Notes under the pieces: generated by a model
The model's database searches: none
What the model saw: the letters and a program-made list of their open reading frames with translations, nothing else
What the model was told of the DNA's origin: nothing
Shown: one piece after another, positions 32,498 to 44,575 of the stretch
Numbering within the stretch: position 1 is the stretch's first letter
Layout: the number at the start of each line of letters is the position of its first letter
Made by a program: the position numbers and the translations under genes
NCBI GenBank assembly: GCA_032622095.1
Contig: CP136062.1
Span: 1,984,001-2,048,000 of the forward strand
Origin: Siphonodentalium dalli
Taxonomy: Eukaryota; Mollusca; Scaphopoda; Gadilida; Siphonodentaliidae
Length of the DNA stretch: 64,000 bases
Direction of reading: 5' to 3'

Positions 32498-33284
32498 TCT
32501 ACTATATATTTTGAGAACTACGTATATCAATATATAAATATATGTGTCCTTTATAGACTCGAAAACGGCTGGCTCGATTGAGCTCAAACTTCCCATCTAA
32601 GGGTAAAAAAAACACGGGAATCGTCGTCGCGGCGTTTTGGAGAAGCTCTGAGCACTCATTCTCCACTCCCAATCATCAAAATCACCGTCCTCGGCACTGC
32701 GAGTGGTTAAGGCAGTCACGCTCTTTATATTGACCAAATTTGTCGTTGTTAACCGAGTAACGCTCTTCATTGTCATCGGCGTTGCTAAACTGTCACATAT
32801 GCGTACGAAACTACGGATGCAAAACGAACCGGAACGGCGGAATGCATTTATCTTGATTAAAAAGGCAGAATTGGTTTTCAACAAATGCGTGTCGTGTGAT
32901 TCTTATGGCTGTCGTTCTTAGGAAGGGGGGGATTTCATCGGGTCACCTTAAATCATACCTCTTTTAGGGACGGGTACCATAATTTCTCTTGATTAAAAAG
33001 GCAGAATTAACTCATTGAAAAAAAAAATGAGTGTTGTGTGATTCTTATGTCTGTCGTTCCTAGGAAGGGGTGGAGATTTTCATCGGGTCAGTTTTTCAGC
33101 CCGATGTACCGTAAATCATACCTTTTTTTAGGGACGGGTACCATCATTTCTCTTGATTAAAAATGCAGAATTAACTCATTGAAAAACAAAAAATTAAAAA
33201 GGCAGAATTAACTCATTGAATAAAAACAATTTTAAAAATGTAATGCTTCTGACCAACCACGCCAGTGGCGGGCTAACCTGCTAG
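32498..33284 (+). mobile_element. Non-autonomous Helitron (H4), complete, with recognisable empty site
   Basis: 787 bp from A|TCTACTATATATTTTGAGA to a hairpin (CGCCAGTGGCG), CTAACCTG, CTAG|T. Removing it rejoins the CT-rich repeat: CATCTAA on the left joins sequence equivalent to the TGTTGAAT...CATAGCATATTG of intact units. The 3' end is nearly the same as H1 at 10774, and the 5' end the same as H6 at 18442. The interior holds internal duplications (GGGACGGGTACCAT; TTGATTAAAAAGGCAGAATT). No coding support. Confidence 0.85.
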
Positions 33285-33850
33285 TATCTATATATTTGAA
33301 CTTAGTGTTGAATTCATAGCATATTGGGGAGGAGATCTCGTTGCCCTCTGTCTTTTCTATCTCGCCCTCTCCCGCTCTCTCGTTGATACTCTGAAACTCG
33401 GGTCATCTATAAGGACACTGATTAGTGTGTATTAATTAGTTTGTCTCGTAATTAAGAGCTATGAGATAAAGGGATTAAGGTGTCTGGGCCTTGTATAAAC
33501 ACATTTTAAGAAACACTGAGTCGGCGTGCATCATGCATGTGCACCTCTCTCTCTCTCTATATATATATATATCTCGCATCTCTCTCTCTCTCCGTCTCTT
33601 TCTCTCCGTCTCTCTCGTTCTTGCATTAGTCCCTCGTGGATCAGAGTGCAGATGTACCCACAACTCGATATGGTTCAAATCCGGGAAGCGAATCCGGGTT
33701 ATTCTCGATTGATACTCTGGGACTCGGTTCTCTGTCGCTTTCCCACTCTAAATCCCATCGGTATGTATGTATGTCTGTCCGTCTGTCTCTCTCTCCATCT
33801 ATCTCTCTCGTTCTTCCCTGATCATCTAAAATGCGGAGTAGTACGAAGTT
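33285..33850. repeat. CT-rich tandem repeat array, right part
   Basis: Continuation of the 31725 array after the Helitron, with units near 33300, 33510 and 33730, including CTCTCTC runs and a GAATCCGGGTTATTCTCGAT segment. Confidence 0.75.
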
Positions 33851-34785
33851 GAATTATTAAATTAAACTAGCCTTCCCCTTGGAAGACGCAGTTTGATTGT
33901 GATTCTACGAGTGATAGAATCAAACGGAGGGATTAATTGCCGCCCTCCCTCTCAGAGACGTGGCGACAGGGGGGTTTGGGGGTGTCTCACCCCCCAAACT
34001 TTGGTCAAAATTTTCAACAGTTGGAAATTTCATACCTGCCAAAACATTAGTTGGAAATTTCACACCAACAATAGGTTGAATATGTTCTTGTAGTTTGATT
34101 TTCAAACAATTTATTTGGAGGAATTAATTGTTTTTGGACCAATATTTGCATATTTTCCAATTTTTTGTCAAAATTTTGGACTGAAATTGTCATCAGTTGG
34201 TAATTTTCCAACCTTACGGGGGTGACAGGTTGGAAATTTCCAACACTGGAAAGCTTGTGTCCTGGTCCCTCTCCAGTGGCCAGTCAAAAACTACTAGTTA
34301 ATTTAAGAAATCAATTGGTCATATATTTGGTCAACATTGTCATTGGAATTGTCATCAGTTGGACATTTTCCAACCTAAGTGGGGGTGTCATGTTTTGAAA
34401 TTTCCAACTCTAGGAAGGCTTGAGACTAGTCTAGATGCTAGGATTTTGCGATTTTCTTGTTCAGATTTCAAAATTTTCGCACACCGGGCAGAACCATGGT
34501 CGGCTCGGTGTGGCATTGTCCCTCCCCCGTGGCCGATACAAAACTGCTAATTGGTTTAACAAAACAATATTTTACTACATTTGGTCAAACTCCTGGACTG
34601 AAAATTAATGGTCATCAGTTGGAGAATTTTCCAACCTGAGGGGGAGTATGAGGTTTGAAATTTCCAACACTAGGAAATCTTCATTTGAGGCCAGTCTAGA
34701 TGCGAGGATTTGCGATTTTCTTTTATAGTTTTCAAAATTTTCTCACACCGGGCATAGCAATATAACACAATTCCTATTCTGGTTA
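33851..34785. repeat. Tandem family with AGTTGG-TTTTCCAACCT units
   Basis: Four degenerate units near 34016, 34192, 34350 and 34612. Each has TCATCAGTTGG, a TTTTCCAACCT stretch, then GGTTGGAAATTTCCAACAC. The start (33846-33872, TAAATTAAACTAGCCTTCC) is shared with 50617 and 54592. Two more units of the same family are at 47690-47960. Confidence 0.7.
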
Positions 34786-35889
34786 ACATAAAGATAAATA
34801 CTTCTACAAAATACTTATGTTTCTGTTACTAGATCTTGTACGTTACCACATGGTTCGAATTATGAACAGACCCGACGACACAGGCTTGAATGACAATAAG
34901 AAGGCAAACATTTGTTTACGTCAACATGAGTTTCAAAAATACGAGAATACGGACCAATAATCCAAGCTTACGCGCTTCGAAGCTAGGTTACACATCGCGA
35001 TCACCGTGGTCTAGACTATAGTTTACCCGAAACCTGGTCCAGACCAGAAACCAGATTCGGCCGTATGGGTCACTCATATGTATAGTCTGCTGTTTGCATC
35101 ATTTTCACTGAATTAATCATCTGTCATTTTCATTTTGCATATATATATCCTGTATAAACACAGATGCATATCTCCATATTTGAGTTGTGCTAGTCATTCC
35201 ATTATGTGATGTTCACGTTCTCTTGAAGTGGATACATGTATATTATAACTCCTGGAACGGGGATATAGGTTTAACCGTTGGGAGACAATACTCTGCTGTG
35301 TGAATTGGGAAGGCACTGATGCATTAGGTTCTCAGTCTGCTAGATTGTGACTATTTGTGGAAACTAGACCATTGTTGAGCATGTGAAATGAATTTCAAAA
35401 TTATAGTGACTAATACTATGAGCTTCTGAGAAAATGTAAATGTCCCTATAGATATTTAGCAGCATTATTTTGGAATTAGATGGATTATATTATGCGTATA
35501 AGCTCTGTGCGTATCAGTATATTAATGCTATTGTTCATGTTCTTAAACTCGGTATACCGAGTATTTAATTAACCTGGATCGGTCCTCCCTATACAAACTC
35601 AAATATATTCCACTGTTTAAATTGGTTAATAATTGCACGTTTGAACAGATTTACAAATCTTTTGCTAGAAGAGGATATATTTTCATTTACCTCACACATA
35701 TTTATTATTGTTTTTTCACCAATCAAAATAAACATGTTTTATACTGTTGTTATTCACTTATTAATGGTGATATACATGTTGCTTGGCACTTTATGCATAA
35801 ATACTCAACGTGAATAGATCGTATCTATTTTCTACATGTGAATTTACAGTGTCTAAGGGTCTTAAATAATTTAATTACATTTTACAATT
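34786..35889. other. Unassigned AT-rich sequence
   Basis: No gene, RNA or clear repeat recognised. Confidence 0.5.
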
Positions 35890-36950
35890 CCTTGTCATGA
35901 AATTTAAGAATGAGCAAGTAATTACATATAACTTGTTTAGGTAAACGTTTTTGTCTGATCTAATAAATTCTAACAGTTTTCTGGTCTCTAAAAATTAGGA
36001 GCGTTCCATCACTGGGTATATTTAGGGACCAAATTAAGTTTGTTCGTTTTTCTGGTGGATGGGGTAAGTTTCACTGGGAAATAGTCCCACTGTGTGTAGA
36101 AGCCTGTGATCCATGGAAAGCATCTGACCAACTTGTTCAGGTATACGATTCTTATCACCCTCCATACAGCGAGGTTCGAAACAGCTTCACCATTGCTGGA
36201 CAGTTTATCACCGTGTAATGGACCATGTCGAAGTGTAAAACATATTGGTAAATTCAGTAATTCAAGTACTGCTTCCCTTTTTTCGAGACAATATTCATTA
36301 CCTTACCTAGAATTTATATCAAAAGCATTTACATATAACTAGTATAAACAACCGTTTGTGCCCGGGCTAATAAAGGCTTATAGTGCTCAGGACCTTAATA
36401 ATAAAGAGCGTTACATCACTCTGAGTATGTTTAGGGACTATAATAGCGTTGCTAGTTTTTCGGGTGGAGGAAAGACCGTGCATGGTCTCAATTTCACCGG
36501 GAATCCTCACAATGTGTGCAGAAGTATCTGAGAAATGGAGAGAAACTGACAAACTAGCTCAGGTACACGATATATGCCTGTGTAATTCATTTGACTCCGG
36601 GTCAAAGTGTAAGCTATGTTGATAAATATGTAATTCATGCTTTAACAGTAATTCAAGTACTGTCATCATTTTTAATTAGACAATCTGCAAAGCCTTAACT
36701 AGCAATTTCATAATTATAGTAATCATTTGTATTTAACTTGTATAGACAAACGTTTCTGCCTTGGCTGATAATGTCTTAGAATGCCCGACTCTCTAACTAT
36801 AACAGAGCGTCCCATCACTCTAGTTATAATTAGGGACTATTTTATTTTTTTTATTATTTTGTGGTGTAGGACAGAATACGCAGATGGTCATTTTCACCGG
36901 AACATCATATCAATGTGTGCAGAAGCCTCTGAGCCATGTTCTATAGTTTT
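35890..36950. repeat. Three diverged tandem units of about 400 bp
   Basis: Units share TAATTACATATAACTTG with GTAAACGTTT, AGCGT(T/C)CCATCACT, TTAGGGAC, TTTCAC(T/C)GGGAA and ATGTGTGCAGAAG. Divergence is high. In two units a CAG|GTA-like sequence follows, but no open exon reads through, so I do not call coding sequence. Confidence 0.65.
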
Positions 36951-37254
36951 GGGCTATACCACATACACATTCGCTGATATACGGATTATTTACTGGGACT
37001 AACTTCATTTTTCGACTAACGACAATAACCCCCATGGACTTGTGTTTGTCTGTCCATTACATGGTTAGAGGGTTACGCATTTGGTTCAGGCAAATAGCAT
37101 AATTATCCCACAGGTAAATGAAACATCATGTACATATCTTAAGCTTCATTGTCTCATCATTTGCGAATCTGGTTCATATAGTTAATACGAGCAAAATAGC
37201 ATATCCCACATTTAGGTGTCCCATCACACGTGAAACAGCGTGTACATATGTTAA

Positions 37255-37589
37255 AGGGGTACTGTACACTAAATCCGGCTATTTATGGGATCATATCCTT
37301 TTATACTCAACAGAATATATGCAACAAATGAATGAATTTGAGCCATGGATACACTCATGTGGTCCATGAACAATGCAAACAACATGGCGATTCTATTGAA
37401 AATGAATTTATGACTCCAGTCATAAATTCATTTTCATTATAATTACATGTTGTTTTACATCGTTCATAAAGTAAATGAGTGTATTTTGAACTCATCTATG
37501 GCTCACATTCATTCACTTGTTGCATATATGCTGCTGAGAATAAAAGGTAATGGTCCCAAATATGGCCGGATTTAGTGTGCAATACCCCT
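37255..37589. mobile_element. Full-length palindromic MITE with TTAA target site
   Basis: 335 bp flanked by TTAA. Both halves match each other inverted almost throughout: AGGGGTACTGTACACTAAAT on the left, ATTTAGTGTGCAATACCCCT on the right, meeting at TTTATGACTCCAGTCATAAA. The terminal motif AGGGGTACTGTAC and the core palindrome are shared with the 12756 element. Confidence 0.85.
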
Positions 37590-38466
37590 TTAAGCTTCCC
37601 TGTTCTTGTCACGTTGATAAACTGCGACGATTTGTCGAGAAGTTCAGAAATACATTATTCGAACAAAAAGATTAAAATAAAATCTCGACCACAAACCAAG
37701 GGGCTTCCACTTGAACCACACACATGCAGTCATGCATATCATCTATCATCTAACAGTTACCAAATCGACTCATATCGTCATCTCCCCTCCCATTTCCCCT
37801 CCCTATACTGCATGTCAGACTCACCCAAACGTTTGATATGTCACCTCACACTCTTATCTATACCGATCTATACTTCGTTCCGCTATACTAAATATATTTT
37901 CAATCAATTTCTTTCTATTATACTCCATAAGAAAAAAATATAATTTCGATATATCTATCGATCCAACCCACACTGAGTAGCTGAGTAACATATATACCAA
38001 CAGCGATCTTCTAAAATTATTATGAACACAATTACCTAATACTATGTCATCATTCTCACAGCGTGGGCTTATTCACACGTAATCGGAAACGACCCCATAA
38101 TCGTTATGCTTGATGTCGGATCCCCTCCATAAACCAATATTCATGCTTCATTTTGTAACATGCACTGTATTGAATTATATGGAATAAATAATGTTTACAT
38201 CAAACTGCGACACTTTTATTATCTTGTATTTGCCTTGCTCATGTCACGTAGTTTCACCAATTTGACCCTGATACTTGTCGAAGTTGTAAAATTTATGTTT
38301 ATGTAAAACAGGAAGGTGCAGGTTATATACAGACATGTTTTTATGGCGTACATTCCGATTAGGGGATTGGTTGTTATATATATTGTTGCCGTTGTTAAGG
38401 GTGACAATGACTTGAAACTTTCAAAGTAGTTTATCCTATTTTTCTCTGGGTCATATGATAATTAAG
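37590..38466. other. Unassigned sequence
   Basis: A 122-codon frame at 37575-37943 overlaps the MITE end and shows no domain. Nothing else recognised. Confidence 0.5.
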
Positions 38467-38560
38467 AACAATAGGTTTTCCGGGTAGAATATAATAAAGT
38501 ACAATAGGCTATCCGGGTAGATTATAATTAGTAACAATAGGTTTTCTGTGTATATTTATT
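38467..38560. repeat. Short tandem repeat, about 37-40 bp, three copies
   Basis: AACAATAGGTTTTCCGGGTA and variants repeat three times with AT-rich linkers. Confidence 0.8.
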
Positions 38561-38580
38561 TGTTCTACCCTGTTTCAGAC

Positions 38581-39045
38581 TATCCCTGTATTATAACACT
38601 ATCAGCCAGTAAGTTCGTACAACGATTTGCTTTTCAATAATTGATCTCAGAAGATCAATTTGTCAGTGAAAACATTTTTGTTTCTATTAAAAATAAGACC
38701 AGAAGTGATGAAATTAAATTTTACTTTTATTTTCGTATTTCGTATATCCCTGTATTATAACACTACCAGTCAGTACGTTCGTACAACGATTTGCTATAAA
38801 AATAATTGATCTCAGAAGATCAATTTGTCAGTGAACATTTTTTTGTTTCTATGAAAAATAAGACCATAATTTTTACTTTTATTTTCGTATATCCCTGTAT
38901 TATAACACTACCAGCCAGTACGTTCGTACAACGATTTGCTATCAAAATAATTTATCTCCATAGATCAATTTGTCAGTGAAAACATTTTGTTTCCAACAAA
39001 AATAAGACCAGAAGAGAGGAAATTACATTTTACTTTTATTTTCGG
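38581..39045. repeat. Tandem repeat, about 145-164 bp, three copies
   Basis: TATCCCTGTATTATAACACT starts at 38581, 38745 and 38890. Each unit has GTACGTTCGTACAACGATTT and an internal hairpin TTGATCTCAGAAGATCAA (weaker in the third unit), ending in TTACTTTTATTTTCG. Confidence 0.9.
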
Positions 39046-39359
39046 TTAATCTTCAAATGTGCATGCCTTTTGGCACACAATTCAAGACTTCGCATTTCAT
39101 ATTTTACATGGTGTCAACAATGTTGTCAGTTGAAAACTAAATACCGACAAAAGATAGAAAATTCAAACATTAGCAAGCTGTTATACAAGGAGTGAACGGA
39201 ACACAAATACTCTATATAAAGATACTAAATTTTGGTACCTTTCTTCAAACGGCAAAATTACCCTACAGTGCGACAATGCCACAATTGCCATATGGCAAAC
39301 AACCTGAATTTGAAATGGTATACAGCCTAAAATAATATCACAACCACTAAAATTCCTCA

Positions 39360-39480
39360 TAGGGAGATGATTATATATAAGTTCGGTGGGATTCGGCGAC
39401 AAAAAAATGTCACAGATTTTGTTGCTCCTTCCCTCTTGTCGACAGTGTCACTTAATAATTGTTTGACCCGCTTCATTATC
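39360..39480. repeat. Solitary monomer related to the 52.9-54.0 kb array
   Basis: AGATGATTATATATAAGTTC followed by GGTGGGATTCGGCGACAAA resembles the units inside the large Helitron at 50733. Confidence 0.6.
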
Positions 39481-39747
39481 TTTATCGTAAAACAGTTACC
39501 AATGTTAGACCATTTGTGTCCCTTCAGATGCCCCTACTTAATTTATATAGCAGACAGACATACATTAGCAAATATAATATAAGATGCATTCAGAGTTCCA
39601 TGATATTTTTATTGAACTTAACTTTTACTTTAAGCATATTGTACTGTATCTGTAAAATATTCACAAACACATATGCAATTGAGGCACAAGTTTTTTTTAA
39701 ACGTACGTGGGACCTCGATCATGATACATTTGAAACACATACTTTAA

Positions 39748-40185
39748 AGGTACTCAATCCGAATTAGCAGCTAGAAAATTACTATTTCCTTGGCTTCGGG
39801 TGTAAACAATATTTGATTCGAGTCGAGGAACCCGCCCATCAAAGCTAGGACTGATCAGATATCGATGTTTGAAAAATATTAATTTAATTTTATGTGGCCC
39901 AGTAAACTGTCGACGAGAAGAACATATCTGATCAGATAGCGGATGAAGATAGATAACTTTAAAACCCAGTGGCTTTTTTGTGTCAGATGTTTGACAACTG
40001 GCAAAATTTCGTTGAACAAAACGTTGATTAATAACAGGTTTTGTGCAATTTTATACTATAATTGACTGTGGTTAGCATTATTTTTGGGCAATTAATCGAT
40101 TCTGATAACTGAAACGGCATTTAAAAAAAAATTGTTGTTTTTGGAATTTGATGATATGGGGACCGTCGAATCGGATTGAGTACCT
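39748..40185. mobile_element. MITE with TTAA target site (AGGTACTCAATCCGA TIR)
   Basis: 438 bp. TIRs AGGTACTCAATCCGAATT and its inverse (one difference) flanked by TTAA on both sides. Short inverted phrases lie inside (CTGATCAGATA occurs twice). Non-coding. Confidence 0.8.
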
Positions 40186-41534
40186 TTAAAATTTCAAGAT
40201 ACCAAAAATATAGCGAGGTATATTGAATAAACAGTGCGTGAGTTGTTTTGGCTAGTGTTCCATCCGTATTACAAACTTGATAATTTAGTAGTCGCCGAGC
40301 AATATGAAGATGGTAGTCAGAAATAGGAATTTTTGTTTGGTTGCTCAAAACGATTTGTTTAATTTATATACGATTTAATTAACCTAAATAGAATGCTATA
40401 CTGGCTGTTGGGTTTGCCTTCTACTCCGTAAAGGAAATGTTTCGTTTCGAGTGAATGAAAGCCGTGCATTGAACCTACTTAATTACGTCTTATATTGATT
40501 ATAGTGTATATAATAACATGTTTGCAATGAAAAGTACTACACGAAAGACGCCATTTTGTTTGATATAGCATTTCCAACGCATTCACTTCATATTGCAGCG
40601 ATGTTTATGAGGGACACAGAAAATTATCTTTCAATAACAAATAGAGAATACCTACAGTTTTTGTTTGAATACCGAACAATTTCACGAGTGTTCGGAAAGA
40701 TATATCGAACAATTCAATATTTCTTTCCAGACAAGAACGCGATGTTTCAGGTATTCAAACAAAACATACTGTGAAAGAAAAAACTGGTTGACTCAACGAT
40801 CTAATTTTCCGCTATTTTATAGGCAAGCATATAATAAAACGATATACTTAAGTATTTCTAGGCTTGGGTATGTCACACTTGGTGTTCATCATTTGTTCAA
40901 CTGAACAAAGCAAACAAATTATGTTAAATTGTATTTTTCACATCGTTGTAACTCGAGATATTGAACCCAGAATACATCTTAAATTATTTTACTTGACTTA
41001 CCTAATTCTGAACATCCTCCGTGTTTGAACAACTCACAATTGAGTACATTATTAAACACACAGGCAGACATATCTTAATTTCTTCTTTTCTGTGTCATAT
41101 TTCTTATTCGTAGACGCCTGTTTTATTTTCGAGTGATATTAATATGTGTGAATCGACGGACACGTAACCAATAGTAACTATAGCTGGTCGTGTATTGGTT
41201 GAATTGGTGCCGCCTATATAACCGATCACAAGGCATACTGACACCTGTCACCTCTCGCCAGAGTGATACAATTTCCAATCGACATACCCAGGGACCCCAT
41301 ATGGTTTCAATTACAATATCGCGTACGAAAGGTTTGATGTGTCAGATCTGCTCATTGTGGGTACGTCTTGTTCATTCAACGGTCGGGAACGCAATGGTGT
41401 ACTGCCTGTCCATTAAGTTGACAACGGGGTAAGATGTCGCACATCCGTGCAGCCAATCGGGTTAATCCATTCTGATAAGAGGTGACGCATCAAACAAATG
41501 GACTCGGCCATGTTTTAAGTCAGATAATAGCTTC
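40186..41534. other. Unassigned sequence
   Basis: No recognisable gene or repeat. Frames of 70-80 codons occur on both strands without domain support. Confidence 0.5.
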
Positions 41535-41615
41535 AAACTGTACATTATTTCAGCGAATGGAGCGATCTCGGCCTACGGCCTCAATCGATCCATTCCCTGA
41601 AATAATGTACAGTTT
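41535..41615. repeat. Hairpin with 32-bp arms
   Basis: AAACTGTACATTATTTCAG...GAATGG pairs with CCATTC..CTGAAATAATGTACAGTTT around GGCCTACGGCC. Few mismatches. Confidence 0.85.
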
Positions 41616-42149
41616 TCAGCCATTATCATATACATAGCTATCCTCAGCAGTAATACACAATGTTCGCAGGGTGATATAAATACCAATATATCATCATTCT
41701 AGATTCATTCCAGTTTCTAATCTAGTTTCATTCGAGTTAGCCGAGAAGAGTCCACCCGGGACGCGTCGTTGGACTGTTGCGATTTACCAACCGTGACCAT
41801 GGACATTTCCGGTCACCAAATCACGCATCTATTCATCTGATATTATAACTAACGATTATCTCCAACAAGACTGTGCCAACTCCACAACCCCACATCATCG
41901 TGTCGCTATCCGAGGTATGTTAGAGTTTGTGAGAAACTTCTAGTCTTGTTTGTGTATAATTAATTCATAATTTCCCCCGATATTTTTCGCTGAATCACAA
42001 TAACACGGGGTTCTGAATATGTGCATGCATGGCGTACATATAAGTACATATATGTAGTAGTTTCTCATAAACTCGCCTCAGATAGTGACATGGTAACTGG
42101 TGGTGTTAACTGAAATGTGAACGGATTATTGGATGCCGAAAATAGTATT

Positions 42150-42460
42150 CCCCAACTTTATGCCAACCATTTTAGTTTGAGGTTCCAACGTTGTCCCTCC
42201 GTTGGGCCAACATTATTCCAACCAATGGGTTTAGTTTCCAACGTTAAATTGTACCTCCGTCGGGGGAACGTTATGCCAACTATGTGGTCTCATTATCAGA
42301 ATAGGCCAACGTTGGACCAACGCTCTGTATAATTATGTCGTTGTCGTCCCAACGTTGGCCTAACGTTGACAACATGAGCAAAATTACGTTGGCTAAATGT
42401 TGGTTCCCAGCGGTGGCCCAAACATTCAGCAAGGTTGGCTCAGCCATGTCATGCTATCTG
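42150..42460. repeat. CCAACGTTGG-rich repeat cluster
   Basis: Self-complementary CCAACGTTGG and near variants (TCCAACGTT, GGCCAACGTTGG, CGTTGGCC) recur more than ten times. Such clusters fold into many alternative hairpins. They may be a foldback element. Confidence 0.75.
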
Positions 42461-43402
42461 CGATGGCACCACCGATCACATACCGATGATTTATATGGTA
42501 AGCCTACTTATAAGCTCTGTGAATAACATACACACACTCGACACTGGGAGAGCTGTCTGCATTAGCGTTCGAATGAAATCATTTCTTTAAAAATAGAATG
42601 ACCTTTGACATGCCCTATTGAACTCTTTGTGTCGACTTTCCGAGCCACCAATGTACCGATTGGATGATCGCGTTTATTTTAACCAATCTGAATGAACGTT
42701 GCTCACAGACGGTTAAGTAATTTTATTCCAACAACTGAAATTCGCCACCTATGATTAGTATTTCCACCAATTACCACACACGAGATGTACGAGACCAACC
42801 TGCCTACGTTTGTACAAGATGAGTGGTCAGCATATTGGGGATAATATAGTCGGCCTTGAGTGTCCACGAATGTAACAAATTCAGCAATTTCAGGCAAGGG
42901 CAGACTCTGAGATTGAGACTGACATCTGCCCTGGTCTGTAGTCTGAACAAATCAAACTTGAACATCTATCGCATTCTATCTGTTCTTCCGTGTACAGCCA
43001 TGATTAATTTTTAACACAGTGTTGTGTCGGTGTTTGTCACAGCGACCAGAATTTTTATCGACACACCTGAAACTGGTCATTTGATTGTCGAGAAAAATGT
43101 TAACTTTTCTAATGATATTGCTAGAAACCAAACCGGCGACGATCACGATGATGACAAAATGAATTTCATGGTGATAATCCGGTTGAGAAAGTATGGAATA
43201 ATGCACTAGTCTACATTACAGTTTATCAACAGTTGAGACTTGAGCAAACAATCTGGTCAATTGATTGCCAACATTTGCAACATTGCAGCACTCGAAATTA
43301 GGAAAAATGTCCCATATAAAATTTAATGATTGCGCCATGGCATGTTAAAACTTAGATGCAACATGTTACCATGGCCTTTCCCATGTCATTGTGTGTCGTG
43401 GC
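42461..43402. other. Unassigned sequence
   Basis: Nothing recognised. Short frames on both strands only. Confidence 0.5.
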
Positions 43403-43555
43403 CACAGTTACTGGACATAAAGTCCCAAAATAAGGTTTTAATCGAATTTATAGATCAGTATGCTAATAAAGTATCTCAAGAGATACTGTATTAGGATACC
43501 GATGTATAAATTCGATTACAACCTTGTTTTTTGGGACTTTATGTCCAGTAACTGT
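43403..43555. repeat. Foldback with about 70-bp arms
   Basis: CACAGTTACTGGACATAAAG returns inverted as CTTTATGTCCAGTAACTGTG. The arms also pair through TCGAATTTATA and AGTATCTC/GAGATACT around a 2-nt loop. Outer CGTGGCCA occurs on both sides. Confidence 0.85.
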
Positions 43556-44571
43556 GCCGTGGCCAATTTCGAGAACTAAATTGCAATGCCAACATGTAAT
43601 ACATGTAGCCTCTTCATCCCCAGACTCAGCCATATACATCAGCCTAGGGTGATTAGAACTTAACAGCTTCAAGTTCAACATGATAATAATTAAGCCTTTA
43701 CGGGAAATACTAAGTTTTGTCTTGAAACTTGGATTTCAACTATTATATGGTTTCATCCTAATACTTTGCTCGTATTTAATTTCGTGCAGTATTTTATTCG
43801 CTCAATATTAAATACGGGAATTTCGCACACTTTGAATTCGTGCATTCGTGCAGCTGCATGTTCAGTTCTTAATCGATGCGCAAGATATATTTGATCGACA
43901 TGCATGATATAAATGTATCGTCTACACTGCATTTCATTTTGTTCATATAACGATAATGTATGTATTTCTACTACACTTAGAATAACAATTCTCTTATTTC
44001 TTATTTAGTTGTGGGACTCGATGACATTGACATGAATTCAAATTAATTAAATCTAAAATAACATTAATGACCATCGATAGGCTGTTGACTTAGAAAACTT
44101 GAAGTTACTGCATACTCTCATAGTGTCAGCACGATTGTTAATTTTGGAGAAAATTCCCATCACTAATATTTGGCATTGAGACATACATGTAGAGCCAAAT
44201 TACCATCACTATTATTAATTTCAGCCTAAATCCCCAGCCATCACTATTATTAGGTCATCACGATTATTGGAACCTGAGAGTATGTTACGAGTGTAAATGT
44301 ATTGATCAGTATACAAACCGGGTTTGCGTCGTATGCTTTGAATTGTACTATTATGCGGCCAGTTTTAAATTAGCACACGACAAATCAGCCGCAGCCGAAT
44401 TCGATTAGTATTGCAGGCTTTGAGCAATTTTGAACAATCTGCATTTATGTCGGATTCAGACAACTCTTAGTCAGAGCTTTGTATCTAGAAAGTTGCCCAC
44501 CAGTACCAGATACCTGTATCTCTAAAATTATAAATGAGGCTGAATGAGGAAGAGATAATTGGGTGATATTG
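43556..44571. other. Unassigned sequence
   Basis: AT-rich, no feature supported. Confidence 0.5.
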
Positions 44572-44575
44572 TTAA

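Noticed and set aside
33857-33885. Helitron 3' end
   Set aside because: CTAG is present, but the hairpin CTTCCAAGGGGAAG lies only 2 nt from it, unlike the 8-13 nt spacing seen in the other elements.
37575-37943. 122-codon frame
   Set aside because: Starts inside the end of a MITE and has no recognisable domain.
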